Shown: piece after piece, positions 5,421-8,119 of the stretch | Layout of the letters: every line of letters starts with the position of its first letter | Position numbering within the stretch: the stretch's first letter is position 1 | DNA from: an uncultured bacterium | GTDB taxonomy: Bacteria > Actinomycetota > Coriobacteriia > Coriobacteriales > Coriobacteriaceae | Assembly: GCA_905215835.1 (NCBI GenBank) | Contig: CAJMRR010000091.1 | Span: 1 to 8,119, forward strand | Direction: 5' to 3' | Length of the DNA: 8,119 bases | Notes under the pieces: generated by a model | What the model was told of the DNA's origin: nothing | Database searches by the model: none | The model's input: only the letters and a program-made list of their open reading frames with translations | Position numbers and translations under genes: made by a program

Positions 5421-7781
5421 CTAAGCCAACCCCAGCAATATGCCCGCCGAATGCACGACAAACGCCACGATCCAGGCAACGGCGACCTGAAACGCGAATA
5501 CGGCCACGGCATAGCGCGCGCCCAACTCGCTCTTGACGGCGCCGATTGCCGCCACACAAGGCGGGTACAGCAACGTAAAGACCAAGAACACGTAGGCGGT
5601 AAACGGCGAAAACATGGTCGACAGCGCCGCGGGCGACGTTGCGCCCAAAAGCACCGTGAGCGTCGAGATGACGCTCTCCTTGGCAATGAGCCCCGTGACG
5701 AGCGCCGTCGAGGCGCGCCAGTCGCCAAAGCCGAGCGGGGCCAACACCGGCGCGATGATGCTACCCAGACCGGCAAGCAGGCTTTGCGACTGGTCGGCGA
5801 CCACGTTAAAGCGGATGTCGAACGTCTGAAGGAACCAGATGACCACGGTCGCGGCAAAGATAATGGTAAAGGCCTTGGTGATGAAGTCCTTGGCCTTATC
5901 CCATGCCAGCATCACCGTCGTCTTGACGCTCGGCAGGCGGTAATTGGGGAGCTCCATGATAAACGGCACCGGGTCGCCCTTAAATGCCGTGCGGTTGAGC
6001 ACCAAAGCCGCGACGCAGCCGACCACGATACCGATCAGATAGAGCGAGACCATGGCGGGAACCGTCGCCTGCGGGAAAAACGCCCCGCACAGCAAGCCGT
6101 AAACCGGCAGCTTGGCTGAGCAGCTCATAAACGGCGTGAGCATGACCGTCATCTTGCGGTCGTGCTCGGATGGGAGCGTACGGGTCGACATGATAGCCGG
6201 CACGGTGCAGCCAAAACCGACGAGCATGGGCACGAAACTGCGGCCCGACAGGCCAAAGCGACGCAACACCTTATCCATGACAAAGGCCACGCGCGCCATG
6301 TATCCGGAGTCTTCCAGAATGGAGAGGAACAAAAAGAGCACGACGATAATCGGCAGGAAGGTCAGCACACTGCCCACGCCCGTAAGCACGCCGTCGACAG
6401 CCAGCGAGCGCACCACGTCGTTGGTACCGAACGCCTTGAGGCCCGCATCGGCCGAGGCGATGATGGCAGCGATACCGTCCTCCATGAGTCCCTGCAACGC
6501 CGCGCCAATCACGCCAAACGTCAGCCAAAAGACGAGGCCCATGATCACCAGAAACGCCGGAATGGCTGTGTAACGACCTGTCAGGATGCGGTCAATCTTG
6601 ACGGAGCGCACGTGCTCGCGGCTCTCGTGCGGCTTGACGACGCAACGCCCGCACACGTCGCCGATAAAGCTAAAACGCATATCGGCCAGCGCAGATAGGC
6701 GGTCGGTGCCGGCCTCGCCCTCCATCTGGGTGATGATGTGCTCGATAGCGTCGAGCTCATTGCGATCCAGGTGAAGCGCCTCGGTTACCAGCTCATCGCC
6801 CTCGACCAGCTTGGTCGCCGCAAAGCGCACCGGGATGTGCGCCGTCACGGCATGGTCCTCGATCAGGTTAGCAATACCGTGGATGCAGCGATGCAGCGCA
6901 CCGCCGTCCGGGCCGTCGGGCGCACAAAAGTCCAGGCGACCAGGGCGCTCGCGGAACCGTGCCACGTGCAGGGCGTGGTCCACCAACTCGCCGATGCCCT
7001 CGTTGCGGGCAGCGCTAATGGGGACAACGGGCACGCCCAACAGGCTCTCGAGCAGGTTGACGTCCACGGCGCCGCCGTTGGCGGTCACCTCGTCCATCAT
7101 GTTGAGCGCGATGACCATAGGACGGTCAAGCTCCATGAGCTGCAGTGTCAGGTACAGGTTACGCTCGATGTTGGTGGCGTCAATGATGTCGATGATGGCG
7201 TCCGGGCGCTCGTCAAGGATGAACTGACGGCTCACGACCTCTTCGCCTGTGTACGGCGACAGGGAGTAAATGCCAGGCAGGTCGGTAACGCTCGCCTCGG
7301 GATGGTTACGGATGGTGCCATCTTTGCGGTCGACCGTCACGCCGGGAAAGTTACCGACGTGCTGGTTGGAGCCCGTCAGCTGGTTGAATAACGTGGTCTT
7401 GCCGCAGTTTTGGTTGCCGGCGAGGGCAAAGTGCAGCGGCGCGCCCTCTGGCACGGCCGTCTTTGCCGCACGGGGCGAATACGTCCCCTCGCCCAGGGCC
7501 GGATGCTCCGTCGTGCCGATTGCGGCGTTAGCGCGCGGACCCGTATCGGTGTCGTGAATACCCACGAGCTCGATGCGAGCGGCATCGTCCTTACGCAGTG
7601 TCAACTCGTAGCCACGCAGGCGGATCTCGAGCGGGTCACCCATGGGGGCGTACTTCATCATGGTGACTTCGGTGCCCGGCGTTAGACCCATGTCCAAAAT
7701 ATGCTGTCGGAGTGCCTGATCGTCCGATGCCACCGATGCGACAACGGCGTCCTTTCCAATCTCGAGTGTATCGAGCTTCAC
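5421..7781 (-). CDS. feoB: Ferrous iron transporter, FeoA-FeoB fusion
   Basis: This 786-residue inner-membrane Fe(II) uptake protein has FeoA and FeoB joined in one chain. Residues 1-76 form an SH3-like FeoA domain (ILDMGLTPGTEV, 28-39, is its hallmark). A linker of ~38 residues, rich in Ala, Gly, Pro and Thr, follows. The GTPase domain has G1 GNQNCGKT (122-129), switch Thr149, G3 DLPG (167-170), G4 NMMD (227-230) and G5 SAA (256-258). A helical GDI-like segment precedes the first membrane helix near 407. The membrane part has two gate regions, including GFGCTVP (522-528) and FMSCSAKLPVY (551-561), whose Cys525 and Cys554 are likely metal-path residues, and PPC near the C-terminus. A CGRC pair (377-380) sits just before the membrane domain. 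The frame stays open to 7943, but the GTG at 7781 is chosen: it has GGAGG 9 nt upstream and starts exactly at the FeoA domain, whereas the upstream ATG at 7832 falls inside the operator repeats. No feoC follows. Confidence 0.95.
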   Translation of the reverse strand: MKLDTLEIGKDAVVASVASDDQALRQHILDMGLTPGTEVTMMKYAPMGDPLEIRLRGYELTLRKDDAARIELVGIHDTDTGPRANAAIGTTEHPALGEGTYSPRAAKTAVPEGAPLHFALAGNQNCGKTTLFNQLTGSNQHVGNFPGVTVDRKDGTIRNHPEASVTDLPGIYSLSPYTGEEVVSRQFILDERPDAIIDIIDATNIERNLYLTLQLMELDRPMVIALNMMDEVTANGGAVDVNLLESLLGVPVVPISAARNEGIGELVDHALHVARFRERPGRLDFCAPDGPDGGALHRCIHGIANLIEDHAVTAHIPVRFAATKLVEGDELVTEALHLDRNELDAIEHIITQMEGEAGTDRLSALADMRFSFIGDVCGRCVVKPHESREHVRSVKIDRILTGRYTAIPAFLVIMGLVFWLTFGVIGAALQGLMEDGIAAIIASADAGLKAFGTNDVVRSLAVDGVLTGVGSVLTFLPIIVVLFLFLSILEDSGYMARVAFVMDKVLRRFGLSGRSFVPMLVGFGCTVPAIMSTRTLPSEHDRKMTVMLTPFMSCSAKLPVYGLLCGAFFPQATVPAMVSLYLIGIVVGCVAALVLNRTAFKGDPVPFIMELPNYRLPSVKTTVMLAWDKAKDFITKAFTIIFAATVVIWFLQTFDIRFNVVADQSQSLLAGLGSIIAPVLAPLGFGDWRASTALVTGLIAKESVISTLTVLLGATSPAALSTMFSPFTAYVFLVFTLLYPPCVAAIGAVKSELGARYAVAVFAFQVAVAWIVAFVVHSAGILLGLA

Positions 7782-7790
7782 GTCCGTGTT

Positions 7791-7795
7791 CCTCC
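7791..7795 (-). promoter_or_regulatory. Ribosome binding site fixing the GTG start of feoAB
   Basis: GGAGG on the minus strand, within GGGGGAGG, lies 9 nt before the GTG at 7781. No comparable site precedes the upstream in-frame ATG at 7832. A small 5-bp hairpin (CGCCC/GGGCG, 7801-7813) lies 5 nt further upstream on the transcript and could affect access to the site, though it is short enough to be chance. Confidence 0.75.
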
Positions 7796-7823
7796 CCCGG
7801 CGCCCACAGGGCGTTGTATTTAT

Positions 7824-7857
7824 GTTCACCATGGCTAACCGTTTGCCATGGCTAACC
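7824..7857 (-). promoter_or_regulatory. Tandem operator-like repeats upstream of feoAB (putative DtxR/IdeR-family iron boxes)
   Basis: Two adjacent 17-bp units on the minus strand, GGTTAGCCATGGCAAAC (7841-7857) and GGTTAGCCATGGTGAAC (7824-7840), agree at 15 of 17 positions. Each is a near-palindrome of the form GTT-xx-CCATGG-xx-AAC. The GGTTAGCC half resembles one arm of the DtxR/IdeR consensus (TTAGGTTAGSCTAACCTAA), with two extra central bases. They lie just downstream of a predicted promoter and 43 bp upstream of the GTG start, where a repressor would block transcription. Known biology (Fe-loaded DtxR-family repressors controlling feo genes) supports an iron-responsive role. The regulator itself is not in the window, and a Mn-responsive or unrelated regulator is possible. 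Confidence 0.65.
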
Positions 7858-7871
7858 AATTTTAAGCTTAC

Positions 7872-7901
7872 ATGATAGCGTGAACACACAACGACGTTCA
7901 A
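7872..7901 (-). promoter_or_regulatory. Predicted feoAB promoter
   Basis: TTGAAC (7896-7901; 4 of 6 matches to the -35 consensus), an 18-nt spacer and TATCAT (7872-7877; 5 of 6 matches to the -10 consensus) are read on the minus strand. The start would be near 7865, only about 8 bp before the first operator unit. An alternative -10, TAAAAT (7859-7864), lies directly against the operator but lacks a good -35. Either choice places the operator repeats at or just after the transcription start. Confidence 0.5.
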
Positions 7902-7916
7902 TCGACAGATTGCTGC

Positions 7917-8016
7917 AAGGACCGTCCCCAAGTGCCGGCACAAAAGGAACGTCCCCGAGTGCCAAGTGCCGCAAGAGTGTCCCTTTCGACTAGTCGCTTA
8001 AGGACGTCCCCAATGA
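7917..8016. repeat. Cluster of degenerate GTCCCC-type repeats with short palindromes
   Basis: Two 20-bp units, AAGGACCGTCCCCAAGTGCC (7917-7936) and AAGGAACGTCCCCGAGTGCC (7944-7963), differ at two positions and lie 27 bp apart. A further AAGTGCC (7964-7970), a degenerate AAGAGTGTCCC (7973-7983) and AAGGACGTCCCCAATG (8000-8015) follow. Between them are two perfect 10-bp palindromes, GTGCCGGCAC (7932-7941) and CGACTAGTCG (7987-7996). I see no open frame, terminal repeats or target-site duplication that would define a mobile element. It looks like a non-coding repeat of REP or MITE-remnant type. Copies elsewhere in the genome would decide this. Confidence 0.55.
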
Positions 8017-8119
8017 CTACCTACGCCAAGCCCTTGACAGCTAGGACGATGCCGATGTCTTGGAACCGACAGACACTATGACCCAATCCGAGGGCACTAA
8101 AAAGATAGGAGCCCCCGCT
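8017..8119. other. Right-end sequence without a recognisable feature
   Basis: No gene, terminator or convincing promoter is visible here. A perfect TTGACA (8034-8039, plus strand) has no -10 at a usable distance. An ATG at 8078 opens a plus-strand frame to the end of the window (14 codons, starting MTQSEGTKKIGAP) but has no ribosome site. On the minus strand a frame is open from the window edge to a TAG near 8020 and could be the end of an outside gene, but it shows no family feature I know. Confidence 0.3.

Noticed and set aside
7782..7943. N-terminal extension of FeoAB by 54 residues, including an ATG at 7832.
   Set aside because: The extension covers the operators and leader, resembles no FeoA sequence, and lacks a ribosome site comparable to the one before the GTG at 7781.
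7917..8016. CRISPR array.
   Set aside because: The units are degenerate, with uneven spacing of about 27 bp and less and no spacer-sized unique segments, and no cas gene is present.
8078..8119. Start of a plus-strand gene running off the right end.
   Set aside because: Only 14 codons are visible, with no ribosome site or promoter at suitable spacing.

Overview
The window is about 8.1 kb of GC-rich, densely packed bacterial chromosome. The single chain with FeoA fused to FeoB, the GGTTAGCC (DtxR/IdeR-like) motifs in front of it, strong Shine-Dalgarno sequences and the overall gene style suggest a gut-type member of the Coriobacteriia, with a Collinsella-like genome as my best guess. This is an inference from style and was not tested. 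There is no phage, plasmid or CRISPR signature, and most of the window is ordinary core or accessory metabolism.

Layout, left to right. A class I/II PLP aminotransferase lies on the minus strand (113-1249). It diverges, across a 93-bp gap, from a plus-strand gene for a small protein that looks like a degenerate flavodoxin-fold protein (1343-2005). That gene meets the next one tail to tail with 1 bp between the stop codons: a family 6 type uracil/hypoxanthine-DNA glycosylase on the minus strand (2007-2570). The glycosylase start lies 3 bp after the stop of a GH13 alpha-amylase-family enzyme (2574-3950, minus), so the two probably share a transcript. A long perfect inverted repeat (4022-4088) then separates the GH13 gene from a SotB-like MFS efflux transporter (4104-5300, minus). 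A GC-rich hairpin (5346-5379) separates the transporter from a large ferrous-iron transporter gene encoding fused FeoA and FeoB domains (5421-7781, minus).

Upstream of feoAB is a 338-bp stretch with no convincing gene. It holds a strong ribosome binding site that fixes a GTG start, a tandem pair of 17-bp near-palindromic operator-like repeats, a plausible sigma-70-type promoter, and a cluster of degenerate GTCCCC-containing repeats with short perfect palindromes. The last ~100 bases show nothing I can name.

How the genes relate: feoAB appears to be a self-contained iron-uptake unit under metalloregulator control. The transporter seems to have its own promoter, whose -35 element falls in the loop of the feoAB terminator hairpin. 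The GH13 enzyme and the DNA glycosylase form a two-gene unit of unrelated functions. I found no clear new multi-gene system. The items most worth checking are the tandem operator pair, the 22-bp perfect inverted repeat, the repeat cluster at the right end and the divergent flavodoxin-like protein.
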